A stretch of DNA of 64,000 nucleotides from Diadophis punctatus similis (GCA_023053685.1 JALIGW010000002.1:167097034-167161033), one strand, 5' to 3'. Shown: positions 23,145 through 35,131, numbered from the stretch's first letter. Notes: generated from the letters alone by a model not told the origin. Translations and numbers: made by a program.

Positions 23145-24371
23145 AGATGCATGCCAATGTTTTATGTAGTCCAACCAATAATGGGCTTGGTTAGCATTGG
23201 GTGGGAGAGCATTTTCAAGAGCTAATATAGGCTGTCCTATATAAAAGTCTCGGTCTCCTATGCTGAAATTAGGAACCATAAAAAGTTGCTGTCCAGATTT
23301 CAGTTCAGTCTCCAGTTTTGGCAAGGATGATGGTTGGATATTTTGGCCAGGTTGCAATTACTATGTCCCCCAATTCTCCTACTGCTTTATCCCTGCGGCT
23401 GCTACCCTAGATAAGAAAACAAGCATCAAAAATGTTCCTTTCTTCAGTCGGATTTTTTAGGACATGAGGTTAACATTGATACCCTTTTGAAGGAGCCTCC
23501 TTTGTGAACTCCTCCCCCTTTTAATCGAAACCCTCCCATCTGACGCAGCCATTGAGAGTCAAGCGGTGTTGGGAGATCGTCAGTTTTCCTGTCACTTGTT
23601 CAGAAGAGGAAACTTGCAGAGTTCTTTTTAATTCCACTTGGTTTAAAAAGAAGTTTCATCTTCCTTCATTCTAAGGTGAACCTTTAAAACAAAACAAAAC
23701 ATGAAAAAGACCCATCCTTTCATAAGTCTACCGGGGGTGGGGGGGACTTCAGTTTTTTGCACAGTACTGCATGTACTGCAGAAATCAGAAATCAGTCCTT
23801 CTGACGTTGAGCAAGAGCAATGGGTGGAAGATGCCTTCAAAGTGGGGTGGGGCAGGCTGAGGATTATACTCTGCATTCCTGTCCTTGAGAAATAGCGACT
23901 GGGCTGTTCTTACACTGGAACAGTCTGTTAAGATATTCATGAACTGGGAGAGCCAATGGTAACAAGGTTAGCCAATGAATAGGCATAGCAACTGAATCAG
24001 CCAATGGGAGCTAACCACTTCTGAGTCTGTGCAGAGAATCGAAACTGGAACTTAAGCTTAAGGCTGGGTGTGGCTACAGTCTCCACTCTGTACTCTTCCA
24101 CTCTGAACTCTGCTGAAATGAAACTAAAAAAATAATCTGCTAATGGTATTGTAAAATCTAATTCATCTGTTATGTTTATAAAGAGGTTATTGAATCCAGC
24201 TGAATCAGTCATCTGTGTGCGCTTCTGGTTTTGATTTTTTGCAACAAACTTTAATACAATCAGGATGTGCAGATGAGCTCTTCATCTCTTCCGTATCATC
24301 TTAAAAGTTTATTCCCTCTTTCAGTGTCTTACTGTTTTCACCAGGTTGTTATTGCATTTCAGAAACAAGAA
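23145..24371. other. Intergenic, no gene seen
   Basis: Mixed-composition sequence with no recognised coding or mobile element. Confidence 0.45.
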
Positions 24372-24768
24372 ATGCTATAGGTAGTCTTCAACTTATGGCC
24401 ATAATTGAGCCCCAAATTTCCACTGCTAAGCGAGACTGTTGTTAAGTGAGTTTTGCCCCATTTTACGACCTTTCTTGCCACAGTTGTTAAGTGAATCACT
24501 GCAGTTGTTAAGTTAGTCACACAGTTGTTAAATGAATCTGGCTTCGCCGTTATACTCTGCTTGCCAGAAAGTTGCAAAAAAGTGATCACGTGACTCCAGG
24601 ACACTGCAACCGTCATAAATATGAATCAGTTGCCAAGTGTCGGAATTTTAATCATGTGGCCATGGGGATGCAGCGATGGTGATAAGTGTGAACAATGGTC
24701 ATAAGTCATTTTTTCGGTGCCATTATAACTTCTTAAAAAAATGGTTGTAAGTTGAGGACTATACCTGT
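24372..24768. mobile_element. Fold-back MITE (GTAGTCCTCGACTTA type)
   Basis: Left end TATAGGTAGTCTTCAACTTA and right end (reversed) TACAGGTATAGTCCTCAACT are inverted. Inside lie repeated AGTTGTTAAGTGAATC segments and GTGATCACGTGACTCC. The family is widespread in reptiles, and a second copy lies at 33855-34260 in the opposite orientation. Superfamily not assigned. Confidence 0.7.
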
Positions 24769-25566
24769 ATCAGGTGAACAACTCCAGTCATTAGCTTTCA
24801 TGGATAAAATGTCAGCCAATCATTCCAGGCTATTAGACAACGAACACCTTGATAAAGGAAATATCAGGCCAAATTCATAAAACTTTGTTTCCCATTATTG
24901 TCTTTGTTCAATGAACAGTACTCAATAATAGAATCACAATCCTGAATACATATTTGTATAGGAATACTTGGAAAAAGATTTTGCCTCATCAAGAAGGCAA
25001 TAGCCATAACTGTTTTCTAAATTATGCACTTATGCATAAGCAACATTGACAAAATGCATACCTATAGGTTTGTTTGATTAAAGGAGCAAAAAATGACAGT
25101 GGAAGAGACTCGGCTGGCTAAAAAGCAACAGATGGCAGCCTTGTTTTTTGGACTAATGTCAGGTTTAAAGCATTTAGAGGGATTGCAGGGAATTGGTTTT
25201 GTTGTGGTCTGCATTAAAAATTAAGAGTTTCTCAATCAGAATATCCTGTACTGTATAACTGGCATTTTATAGGGACTTTTGGCTTGTATAGAAGTTCACT
25301 GCTGTCACCTCCTTTATCAGGGAAATAATAATCACAATCCTTGAATCTTCTTACCATATGACTTACGTTGTGAATATCCACCCATCTGTTTTTAGGAGTA
25401 CTTATTCCAGATTAAATACCATGAAGTGAAAAAATTTGTTGTTATAGTTAACTTGCGATATTTCTTGAAGCAGGTGGGAAAATTGATATTACAGATTAGA
25501 TTTTGTGCTGGTATAACTTGAAAAACCACACTTTTCTGTAAGTTTCAGAAGTGAGGCATTAAGTTG
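24769..25566. other. Intergenic, no feature seen
   Basis: AT-rich unique sequence. Confidence 0.45.
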
Positions 25567-25772
25567 TGTTGAATATTGAGACTGCCTGGTTACTCTAAGG
25601 TCCGCTAATCAAGCAGGAAAATGGAGACTGCTGATTGGTTGAGCTATCTGACAGCTTCCTATAAAAGGGGAAGCTGTCAGCCTGTCTCTCTGCTGGATCT
25701 TGTATATAGTTGCAATAAAGAGCTGTTTGTCTTGAAGCCTGTCTCAAGCCTCTTCAGTCCCAGGACTCAACA
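25567..25772 (+). repeat. 5' LTR
   Basis: It starts TGTTG and ends CAACA, the inverted LTR ends. It contains an inverted CCAAT (25634-25638), a TATA box (25660-25667) and a polyadenylation signal AATAAA (25714-25719) in the right order. Confidence 0.8.
25660..25667 (+). promoter_or_regulatory. LTR TATA box
   Basis: TATAAAAG lies 54 bp before the AATAAA of the LTR, a compact promoter and polyadenylation arrangement. Confidence 0.7.
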
Positions 25773-25774
25773 AC

Positions 25775-25792
25775 TGGCGACGAACGTGGGAT
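25775..25792 (+). other. Primer-binding-like site
   Basis: TGGCGACGAACGTGGGA follows the LTR end after two bases, where the tRNA primer site sits in LTR elements. The TGGCG start is typical, but the tRNA is not identified. Confidence 0.6.
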
Positions 25793-25902
25793 TCTGAAGA
25801 AGGCTGAACAAAAGAGCTGACAGAAGACAACAAAGATCCAGCCCGGCGGCAGAAGGAATGGTGGCCATTTTGTGCAGCAAAATTCAAACCGCATAGGCCA
25901 AA

Positions 25903-26320
25903 ATGTCAGTGTTCCATCTGCCGACTCCCTTCGATCCAGCTAAGGAGAAATGGGGGTCCTACATGACCCGATTCAGGTGCTTCTTGGAGGCCAATGACCT
26001 CCTCGGCGTGTCAGACAACAGGAAAAGGGCGCTTTTCCTCAGCCACTGCGACCATGAGGTCTTCGACATGGCCAAGTCCCTGTCAGAACCAACCAGTGGA
26101 GACGGTACCATGGCAGGTGCTGCAGAACATGCTGCAGACCCACTATGCTCCGATGCCCTCCAAGGTGGTCAGACAGCATGAATTCTGCCAATGATTGCAG
26201 AAGGATGGAGAGTCTATCAATCAGCACTTCGGAAGGCTGCAACACACTGTGATTTTAGACTTAGATGATGTATGAGTCCCTCGGGAGTTGGGCGGCATAC
26301 AAGAATGATAAATAAATAAA

Positions 26321-26376
<56 letters not shown>

Positions 26377-26770
26377 TAAATAAATAGACCAGCTAATTAT
26401 GGGGTGCAAGACATTCGCCTGCAATGATGACTACTTGCCAAGTCCAACATAAATTTACAAAAGCATTGGATGAGGCAAAGGCAACCGAGTCATCCAATAA
26501 GGCGGCGGAGTCACTCCACCGACGAAGCATGTCTGCACCCCAGAAGACAATGCCGGCGGTCCATGAAAACCAGTGCCTGGACGACCCTGGGGATGACAGC
26601 GAGGAGGAGGTCTACTAGACAGACCGATGGCGGGGAGCTGAAGCCCAGAGGCCACAACCTTGCTATAGCTGAGCTACCTGCAGGTTCCGAGACACCATTT
26701 GCCGGTGCTGCGAAAGACCTGGGCACCTCGCTAAGGTCTGCCGAGCATACCTACCGTCCAGCAGGCGCAC
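25903..26770 (+). pseudogene. Broken Gypsy gag with CCHC zinc knuckle
   Basis: The frame opens MSVFHLPTPFDPAKEKWGSY and continues RFRCFLEANDLL and KRALFLSHCDHEVFDMAK, the capsid start of Ty3/Gypsy Gag (FDP....W..Y...F..). A frameshift near 26100 moves the frame to VPWQVLQNMLQTHYAP, a stop follows HEFCQ, and a truncated retroposon tail interrupts it at about 26268-26385. After that, CRCCERPGHLAKVC at 26700-26741 forms a textbook CX2CX4HX4C nucleocapsid knuckle. Gag packages the element RNA. This copy cannot make a full protein. Confidence 0.85.
26268..26385 (+). mobile_element. Truncated retroposon tail inside gag, with (TAAG)n
   Basis: GAGTCCCTCGGGAGTTGGGC and GGCATACAAGAATGATAAATA form a known squamate retroposon 3' end, followed by about 16 TAAG units and AAAT units. 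The reverse complement of the same tail lies at 40636-40705. Gag resumes after it. Confidence 0.75.
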
Positions 26771-26837
26771 CACTCCAGACACCACCCAAGCCGAGGCAAG
26801 CCAAGGCCAGTGGCGAGATCCACCATCCAGGTCATGG

Positions 26838-27065
26838 TTGTCCCAAAGGTGCTTTTTCTGAAGGCAACTGGACTTTCTTGTTTTTTCTTTTGAAGACGTT
26901 TGTTTCTCATCCAAGAAGCTTCTTCACTCTGACAGGATAGTGGAATCCACAATCCTTCCATTCCCCACTATCCTGTCAGAGCTAAAGAAGTTTCTTGGAT
27001 GAGAAGTGAAATGTCTTCAAAAGAAAAAACAAGAAAGTCCCATTGCCTCTAGAAAAAGTATCTTT
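26838..27065. mobile_element. Two Penelope-like terminal repeats, head to head
   Basis: Left arm: GTCCCAAAGGTGCTTTTTCT through CATCCAAGAAGCTTCTTCAC and CTGACAGGATAGTGG. Right arm: the reverse complement, CCACTATCCTGTCAGAG through TTCTTGGATGAGAAGTG to ATCTTTGGGAC. Only about 20 bp separate the arms. The same arm flanks the coding element at 49772-51036, so this is the terminus pair without a body. Confidence 0.8.
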
Positions 27066-28042
27066 GGGACTTCCTTTGGGTGGATATTTTTGAACATAAA
27101 TAACTTTTTAAATTCAGTTTATTGCAGTCGTAAACCAATGCAGATGATAAACAAAATAAAGTTTAAAATAAGAATTAAAATACATTTGTAAAACAACTTG
27201 ACTAATCTCTATAAGTGAGGTCCAGGGTATAGCCTATTTTAAATTTTAATGTAAACACTAAAATTATATTAAATACGATAACATCTAAAATTATAACAAA
27301 GTTAAAACTATTAGTTTCAACAACATAACAATTAATAATATCTAACATTTAAATGGAATATGGTTACAAAGAACGAATTGCGGAAGATCAGCCCATCGGG
27401 GGTTTAATGGATCTTCCATGTTGCTGCACAAACCTAGTTACAAGTGTTATAATAAGGAGTACTTCATCTATGAACAGCATCTGGGTATGGGCTGAATCTG
27501 GGCAACTAGGATATCTACTAATTAAAGGGAGTACAAGTTTGGATGTCTCCATAAAAGGAGCAACGAAGAAGGACATGTTCTTTCCACCACTCTGGAATCA
27601 CAGAAGCAAAGCCTTTCAACCAATGGCAGCTTTTTATATTTACCATCCAATCCTGCAGAGGGAGAGGAGCATGACACTGGGCAAAAGAGAAAGCTTTCCA
27701 ATGGCTGGTGTTTCCAGCTGTGTGAGGAAACTGGCAGCAATGACAATATACAGTATCTGTTGCATACAGGAAAACTGGGGCATTCCCTAGATCTGCTTGT
27801 CTCTCTGTATCCCTTATCCTTTGCTTCAGGGTTGGTTTCGCCTGATCATATTCCATCTGAAGAACTGAGGAGAGAGAGAGAGTAGCCTAGATGTAAAAGA
27901 TTAGATTCAACAGCCTTGATCCATATGGGTTGAAAATTGCCCTGAATAATTATTGGTGCTAAGCCTTGAGGATCTGCAAAGAGATTATTGTCACGGTCCA
28001 TGTGTATGCAACAAAATGCCACGTTTCAGTAGTGGTGGTAGC
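27066..28042. other. Intergenic; unassigned open frames
   Basis: An AT-rich first half (27080-27350) resembles an A-rich retroposon tail. The frames at 27353-27790 (plus) and 27518-27856 (minus) overlap on opposite strands and show no motif I know, so neither is called. Confidence 0.4.
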
Positions 28043-30143
28043 CAGGGGTGGGTTCTAATTTTTTTACTACTGGTTCTGTGGGTGTGGCTAGGTGGGGGCA
28101 TGTGACTGAGTGGGCGTGGCCAACTTAACGTCACTCATGCACACTCAGTCACATGACACCTCCCACCTAGCCACGCCCATCGAAATGGCGAACTATGACA
28201 GAGGGAAGGGGGGGAAAGAGAAGGGGAAAACCTCCCAAAAATAGACCGCCTGAGGATTTAGGGTGTGGAAAAGCCATAAGTTTCCTAGAAGGAATTGAAG
28301 CATTCAACTTTGCAGCCCGGAGGACACACCTATGTTTATAAAGTTGGCGGGCAAGTGGGGGGGGAGACAATGAGAAGGAAAGGGTGGGAGATAGGAAAAA
28401 ATGCAGGCAAGGCACTGGACTGTGCAAGCAGGGCGGGAGGGAGGGAGGAAAGTTCACCTGATTCTGGCTCGGGACAAGGAGGGGATGAGGAACCAGCTGC
28501 AACCCCCAAAAACAGCCCCAGGCATGGCGGGAGCCATGGGAAACCGCAGAGCCCAGATTGCACATGCATGCTTGTGCCCTGCAGTCATGTGTGTCGCCCC
28601 CACCCCACCCTGGGTTCCTCCTATTGCGGCTTAGGTGCAATATTGGAGGGGATCCCTAAAATATCTGGACCAAGTAACAGCACGATGAAGCAACGCAAGC
28701 GACTCCATGCATCTCTCTATATAAAGTTGCTTGTGTCTGTCCATTATATTTATACATATGGATGGCACACGCATGAATACAAAACCCCCATAAAAACCCC
28801 TAGTTGTGCAAACCACAGTGAAAAAAAGATCAGCTTCGGGGTTGGGGACGGAGAGGTCTTCAGCCGACCCCCCTCCTCTCTGCACCCTTCCCCTCCCCGG
28901 CCAGATCTGTTTTGCCATAGTTTGCATGTGGAGAGGTCTTCCAGCTGGGTCCCGCCTGCCCCTTTGACCCACCTGCCTGAGAAAGCGGCGGCTTTTGATT
29001 GGGATGGGGTGGTGCGGGCCACGAGATGTGCATCTTACCAGAAACTGGTAGCTCCGGATCTTGCAGCTTTTTCGGGATTTTCTCTAAAAAAAAAACGTCT
29101 CTCCAGATGAGCTTGAAAACTTCCAAGGTTGCTTTGGGGGGGCAATCGGGCAACATTTCTCCCACCTCCCTGAGTGCCTGCAGCCTCGGAGCCTTGGAGC
29201 AACTCCTGGCCCTTGCACAGTAAAGAAAAACCTCTCGTGAGTGCGAGGCAATTAACTTCTCGCACTCGCGAGAAGTTTTTATTTATTGTGCAAGGGCCAG
29301 GAGTTGCTCCAAGACTGCAGGCTCTGAGGCTGCAGGCGCCCGGGGAGGGAGGGAAATGCTGCCCGACTGCCCCCTCCTGAAGCAAGGTTTCAAGCTCATC
29401 TGGAGAGATTTTTTTTAGAAAACCCTGAAAAAGCTGCAAGATCCAGAGCTGCCAGTGTCCGGTAAGATGCACATCTCACGGCCCTCCCACCTCTTGTCCT
29501 GCCCCACCTGCCACCCCCAAATTGTGCCCCACTGTGAGACGCGCATCTTACCAAAGACTGGCAGCTCCAGGCAGTGAAAGAAACCGCCACCTCCTGCCTC
29601 CGTGCATTGACGAGGCCGAGCAGCAGTGAGAAGAGAACGGGAGGCACAGGAAGCAGCTGCCAGTGATGCCCTTAGCGATCACAGATGTTGAGTGAGGAGG
29701 CTCGACCCCCCCTTAGGAGCCTCAGTTTACTCGTGAGCACCATTTGCCTTTCTCCCTGCCTCTCCTGGCCAATGGTGCTCACGAGTAAACTGCAGCTAGG
29801 ATCTGCTGTGTGCTTCCTTCGCAGGCCAGGCTGACTGGGGGAAATACATGGGAAGGGCTCCAGTGCCGTGATCTTCCAGGTGCTTCCCTCCCCACATGCA
29901 TTGGTCCACCTGCCATTGATATCACCCCTTTGCCAGTTCTCCCTCCCCTGCCAGCTCTCCCTCCCCTGTCCACTGGGCAGGGCAGGCAGGCAGGGCGAGT
30001 GAGCATCCGGCAGGCAGGGTGAGCAAGTGGGGACCGGTTCGGGGGCGTAGCCAGGCTGCCGTTACTGCCGGTTCGGAGAACCAGTCCCCATTTTTACTAC
30101 CGGTTCTATAGAACCGGTCCGAACCTGCAGGAACCCACCACTG
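28043..30143. mobile_element. Large GC-rich hAT-like element, GGTGGGTTC family
   Basis: It starts CAGGGGTGGGTTCTAAT and ends GGAACCCACCACTG, the same termini as the short copies. Flanks are GTGGTAGC (28035-28042) and GTGATAGC (30144-30151), one mismatch. At 2.1 kb it is four times longer than its relatives. The core has no transposase I recognise. It holds a 200-bp fold-back at 29019-29491. It also shares with the 43-46 kb composite a segment around AGTTTACTCGTGAGCACC. The long frames at 28167-29647 on both strands are GC-rich shadows. Confidence 0.75.
29019..29491. repeat. Imperfect ~200-bp inverted repeat (fold-back)
   Basis: The left arm runs from GAGATGTGCATCTTACC (near 29022) through TCCAGATGAGCTTGAAA to CTCCTGGCCCTTGCACA. 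The right arm is its reverse, from TGTGCAAGGGCCAGGAG through TTTCAAGCTCATCTGGAG to GGTAAGATGCACATCTC. A loop of about 65 bp contains a smaller palindrome, CTTCTCGCACTCGCGAGAAG. Confidence 0.85.
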
Positions 30144-30301
30144 GTGATAGCACAATCCTTTCCCATTGGGTGATTAGGTAGTGAAAAAGGGTAGATGACA
30201 CCCTTTACCAGTTTTGATACTTCGGCATTTCTCTTGAAATTGCAGGATGTTATTTCTTTCTTGCAACAAAACAATGGTGTCATTTTTAGGTCAGTCATAT
30301 G

Positions 30302-30815
30302 CAGTGGTGGGTTCCTACCAGTGCGGTCCACTCTATAGCACCGGTAGTGGCCCGCTGGTGACATCACAGTACCGGTGCGGTCGGTTGCTGGTGCCTGGGC
30401 GCCGCCATTTTTTAAAAAAACATTTTTTACATTAAAAAAAATTCTTCTGCGGATGCCCAGAAGCCGAGCTTCCGGCACTGCGCATGTGCTGCCTTCCTAC
30501 CCCACAGTGAGTCCAAGCAGGGGAGGATGGCTGTTGGAGCACGTGAGACGCTGAAAGAACGGGCGGCAGGAGCCTAGGATCATCGAATGGGGAGAAGCAT
30601 TCAGGCCGGATGAAGCCTCCTAGAAGAACCACTGCCGCGGTCTTGCTGCTCCCGCTACGGGGGGCTGCGTTGCGGGTGGGCAATGCCCCCCGCTTCTCCA
30701 GCCGCTGCCAAGCTCCCAAGGCCCATGCCCACCCAGTCACATGGCTGGCAAGCCACACCCACAAAATAAGCCACACCCACAGAGTGGTAGTAAAAAAATT
30801 AGGAACCCGACCCTG
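30302..30815. mobile_element. hAT-like element, GGTGGGTTC family, 8-bp TSD
   Basis: It starts CAGTGGTGGGTTCC and ends AGGAACCCGACCCTG. GTCATATG is duplicated at 30294-30301 and 30816-30823. The 514-bp copy is the closest partner, in reverse, of the nested copy at 44916-45431. Confidence 0.92.
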
Positions 30816-31677
30816 GTCATATGCACACATTCTCTGAACTAGAGTTCAGTAGAAAAATACATAAGAATGTAATTCAATTATGCTGGTTTTATCCATTGCT
30901 GAGTTTTAGTTAATAAGCCTGCTAGGAGGTGGAGACATGGATAGCCTATGCTGTAGCTATAAAGATCAAACATTATTGTTATAAAAGTTAGAGAACAGAA
31001 GAATTTTGACAGATATTCATGCTAGGCTAAAGTTTCTCCATTTTCTAACAGGAGGCAAATAAAATAGACAATATTATCATTTAGCTACCGCAGTAACTAA
31101 TGATTTAAAAATTATTGGCCTTCAGGAAATGTTTTACATACAACATGTGTTCTGTGGAGCTTAAGCATGTTGCAGAGAGAAAATTGTAAGATACCTTCTC
31201 AAATACCAAAGGGAATTGGCCCAGCTTCAAGAATTTAATAGATTTAACTGAATTTGCACCTTACAATACATTTAACAGGGGTTAGCGTTCCAGGCAAGTG
31301 ACTGATGAGATGTTGTCAATCAGCCAGGCCACTGACCTCCTTTTAGTTGACAATGTTCAACTATTGTAAAATGTTTCCTTGAATGCTGCTGTGTAGATGA
31401 CAGATTTCCTTAAAAAAAACCTCTATTCTCTTGTCACTTGCTGGCAGAGGAAGAATCCTTGTCACCTTCTAACAATCCAGGGCAATGTTTTAAGAATAGC
31501 AAAGTTTCTCTCTCTCTCTCTGTCTACTTACCTGGGGATAAAACCAGGGTCTTTCCAGGAAAAAAAAGTGGTTTGTAAGGAGAGACAAATTATATGGTAG
31601 AAATACACCTCTTGAGTAACTACAATAACTCTGTGGTGTTCACCTTCCATTACTGATCTTGGACAAATGATCTGATA

Positions 31678-32033
31678 CAGAGGTGGGTTCCTGCCAGAGC
31701 TGTCCAGTGCGTAGCTCCGGTAGGGAGCGGTCGATTGCGCAATTTGCGCACAGCCGCTCCGGAGCCCTCTCTGCCGGTCCATCGTGCGCGTCACCATCTT
31801 TTTCGGAGAATTTTTGGGCGATTTTACTTCTGCGTATGCGCGGAAGCAAAATCGTGCCAAAATCTTGTGAGGGGACACGCGTGCGCGCAAGATTTTGGTG
31901 CGATTTTGCTTCTGCACATGCGCAGAAGCAAAATCGCGTGAGGGGGCACATGCGTGTAGCGAGCGAGTATGCGCCCAAAATGTGGAGATGCACGCGCAGC
32001 GCACCGCACCAGTAGGGAAGCAACCCGCCACTA
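31678..32033. mobile_element. hAT-like element, GGTGGGTTC family, 8-bp TSD
   Basis: It starts CAGAGGTGGGTTCCTGCC and ends GCAACCCGCCACTA. ATCTGATA is duplicated at 31670-31677 and 32034-32041. The core contains repeated GCACATGCGCAGAAGC-type motifs and no coding. Confidence 0.92.
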
Positions 32034-32041
32034 ATCTGATA

Positions 32042-33012
32042 GAATATGATTCAGATAATTCCCTGAAGCTTGCAGCTCTGTCTACATGGCAAAAAAAAAT
32101 TGTCGGAAAATCACATGTATTTCATCTTTAGTTCCATAATGGAAGAAAATGTAGTATAAATGTACTAAAATGTTAGCCAAGATGTGATAATTGAGAGGTT
32201 TCTGAACGTCACTTCCCAACAACCCCAATCACAAGGCCACTAATGTAGGATGCTGGAAGATGGATTTGAACAGCTTGGGAGGTGCAGGATAGTCATGCAG
32301 CCTATGCCTATGCAAATAAATAAAATAGTCACTTGCCTTATAAACTATTAGCAAATCCCAGCTTGGTGTCCTCCAAATTTTTTAGACTACATATTTCATC
32401 ATTCCCACATTTCCTGCTTGGATATTATCAGAGCTGCTATCCAGTATTTTTGGAGGCACCAAATTGAGGAAGTCTGCAGGAGCCTAAACAGTATTTCTTC
32501 CCCTGGTCTCCCAAGGTCAGTTTTACATGCCATTACAGTCTATTGATTTTCTGCTTATAATTCATCCCAAGACCCTACATTTCATTTCTAAGACTCTGTG
32601 CAAATACACCTGTGCCAGGAATTGTGAAACAAGACCCCATTGTTTGCAATGTAATGTCAGTCAGTTCCTTCTTCAGTGCATCTAGAATGGGAGTAAGAGG
32701 TGCCTTACATTAGCATGTGTATTAATGTATTACAGAATCCAATAGAATACTAAACTACTGTTAGGTTACCAAATAGCTTCAGATCTGCCCAAGGAAAGGT
32801 TGTGAAAAACAAAGATGAAAGCATACTGTATTACAATATGTTTTCATGATAATATGTCAGATCAATTACTACAAAGTAAGAGTTTGTGCTTAACTCAAGA
32901 ACAATTGTTCTTTTTATTTCCATTTTAAAACCATCATCCATGGGGTATATCAGAGTAATATGAACATAGTGCTCTCCATCAGATACAGCAAACACTACAT
33001 TATTATCTAGAG
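32042..33012. other. Intergenic, no feature seen
   Basis: AT-rich and unique by eye. Confidence 0.45.
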
Positions 33013-33587
33013 CAGTGATGGCGAACCTTTTTTGCTTCATGTGCCAAAAGGGGGGGGGGGTGGGGGGGTCACGCACATGTGTGCCCACACCCATAATTCC
33101 ATGTGGGGACCCCGTGCATGCATGCATGACACCCCCTGCTCCCGGCATACGATGGCACACCCGTTTTTCGCTCTCCACATGCTTCAGAGCCTTTCTAGGA
33201 GCCCAGAAATGGCCGTTTTCGCCCTCCCCTGGCTCCTAGAAAGGCTTTGAAGCCTGGGGAGAGCAAAAAAATGGGACTTCCGGTCCAACCGGAAGTCGGC
33301 AAACGGAATGTTTCCGGCCTCCTGAGGACCTCTGGGGGATGGGGAACGCCATTTTCGCCCTCCCCAGGCTCCTAGAAAGGCTCTGGAGCTCGGGGAGAGC
33401 AAAAAATGGGCCTTCCCCACCCCCTCCGGAGGCTGGAAACAGCATGTTTCCTGACTCCCAGTGGGCCCAGAAGGCCTGAAAATCAGCTGGCCAGTGCACG
33501 CATGCGTGCCGGACCTGAGCTTGCGTGCCCACCGATATGGCTCCATGTGCCACTTGTGGCATGTGTGCCATAGGTTCGCCATCACAG
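33013..33587 (-). mobile_element. hAT MITE, GCGAACC family, long copy, 8-bp TSD
   Basis: It starts CAGTGATGGCGAACC and ends TAGGTTCGCCATCACAG. ATCTAGAG is duplicated at 33005-33012 and 33588-33595. At 575 bp it is the longest copy here, because a segment with CCCTCCCC.GGCTCCTAGAAAGG occurs twice (about 33221-33248 and 33357-33382). Confidence 0.93.
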
Positions 33588-33854
33588 ATCTAGAGGATGC
33601 TAGCATAAGTTAGCTACTGAACATCTTAAGCTAGGAATGGTAGTTTCAAGCACTGCAAATTCAAAATGTAAATATTGCCATATCCTCAATTACAATTTGA
33701 TTCATACCAGGAACTTGAACAAATGAAAAAATTGAAGTGAATACACTCCATTTGATTTTCATTTCTTCTGAAATAATTGTTCACAAATGACTGCAAAAGG
33801 GTTGAAAAATGCTTCAACGTATCTCCAAGCAAGGCCAGTCAAGATCCAGGTGCA

Positions 33855-34260
33855 GCTATTGGTTACAGTATGACAACCGTTACTTTAGTGACCATTCAAA
33901 GTTACACAGACCAGAAAAAGTGACCCCTGACTGGTTTTCTTCCGGTTGCAGCATCCCCATGGTCACATGATCAAAATCTGGGCACTTGGCAACTGGTATG
34001 TACTAATGACAGTTGCACTGTCCCGGAGTCATGTGATCACCATTAGTAACCTTCTCAGTCGACTTCCAACAAGCAAAGTCAATGGTGGAAGCCAGATTCA
34101 CTTAATGACCTCCTGATTCACTTAACAACTGCAATGATTTGCTTAACTATGGCAAAAAAAAATCGTAAAATGGGCGAAACTCATTTAACAACTGTCTTGC
34201 TTGGCAATGGAAATTTTGGGGTCAGTTGTAGTCATAAGTCAAGGACCACTTATAGTCAAT
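33855..34260. mobile_element. Fold-back MITE (GTAGTCCTCGACTTA type), second copy
   Basis: It shares with 24372-24768, in reverse, GCATCCCCATGGTCACATGA, TTCACTTAACAACTGCAATG and GTCATAAGTCAAGGACCACT. The left end is diverged. Confidence 0.65.
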
Positions 34261-34767
34261 GTGGACCAGAGATAGCCAACTATGTGTCTTCTGGATATTT
34301 TGGAAAACATTTTCCAGAATCCTTTACTCAAGGCCATAGTAGTTGGGTCTCATGAAGTTCAGTGCACCAGCTAGATAGATGACTCAGTGTAAGGCAACTT
34401 CTTGTGATCTGAACAAGTGCCAGTAACTAAACTAAAGCAAGTCTGATGACAGTTCTGATACACTTGACTTACCTGAATGTATTCTAAAATTAATGTGGAC
34501 TGTGGTAAACTAAAACATTTTTCATACACAGTCTTAATCCATTGCCATCTCTGCAAAGATTGAAGGAATATACAATAAATACATGAATAAATAAAATGGC
34601 TTTCCTTCACACATGAGTAAACATGACAAATCTTAAATCATTTTTGTGCTGGCTGGTATGAGAAAGGTTGTATAAATAATGTATTTGTTTATGTTTTAGC
34701 ATTGTATTTTTGGCTTATGAGTCACTAGACTCAGAATGATTAAATGTTCTAAAAGAAATAAATAAAA

Positions 34768-34985
34768 AGAACCAGTCTGACCTAGTGATTAAGGCACCAG
34801 GGTAGAAACCAGAAGACTGTGAGTTCTAGTCTCACCTCAGACATGATACCAGCTTGCTGACTTTGGGCCAGTCATTCCCTGTCAATCCTAGGAAGCAAGC
34901 AATGCCAAACCATTTCTGAAATCTTGCCAAGAAAACTTCAGGGACTTGTTCAAGCAGTCACCAGGAGTCAAGACTAACTTTATCG
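34768..34985 (+). mobile_element. Sauria-type SINE
   Basis: Head AGAACCAGTCTGACCTAGTG, body TTTGGGCCAGTCATTCCC and BovB-like tail TTGCCAAGAAAACTTCAGGG then CAGGAGTCAAGACTAAC. Confidence 0.8.
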
Positions 34986-35007
34986 AGGGAGGTAATTATT
35001 ATATAAC

Positions 35008-35059
35008 ATAGATAGATGATAGATGATAGATGATAGATGATAGATGATAGATGATAGAT

Positions 35060-35109
<50 letters not shown>

Positions 35110-35131
35110 TAGATAAATGATAGACAGACAG
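35008..35131. repeat. (GATGATA)n and (GACA)n microsatellites
   Basis: GATAGAT units separated by GA, then about 14 uninterrupted ACAG units (35061-35107), then mixed GATA/GACA. Confidence 0.95.

Larger units (their letters stand above)
25567..26837 (+). mobile_element. Ty3/Gypsy-type LTR retrotransposon remnant (5' LTR and gag)
   Basis: It consists of a 206-bp 5' LTR, a primer-binding-like site and a broken gag with a zinc knuckle. There is no protease, reverse transcriptase, integrase or 3' LTR before the Penelope terminus at 26838. The element therefore lost its pol part or was cut by later insertion. Confidence 0.85.

Noticed and set aside
27353..27856. Opposing frames of 145 and 112 codons
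   Set aside because: They overlap on opposite strands with no domain, splice or homology signal I can see.
28167..29647. Long frames on both strands (up to 271 codons)
   Set aside because: They lie within the GC-rich hAT-like element, cross its inverted repeat, and have no conserved motif.
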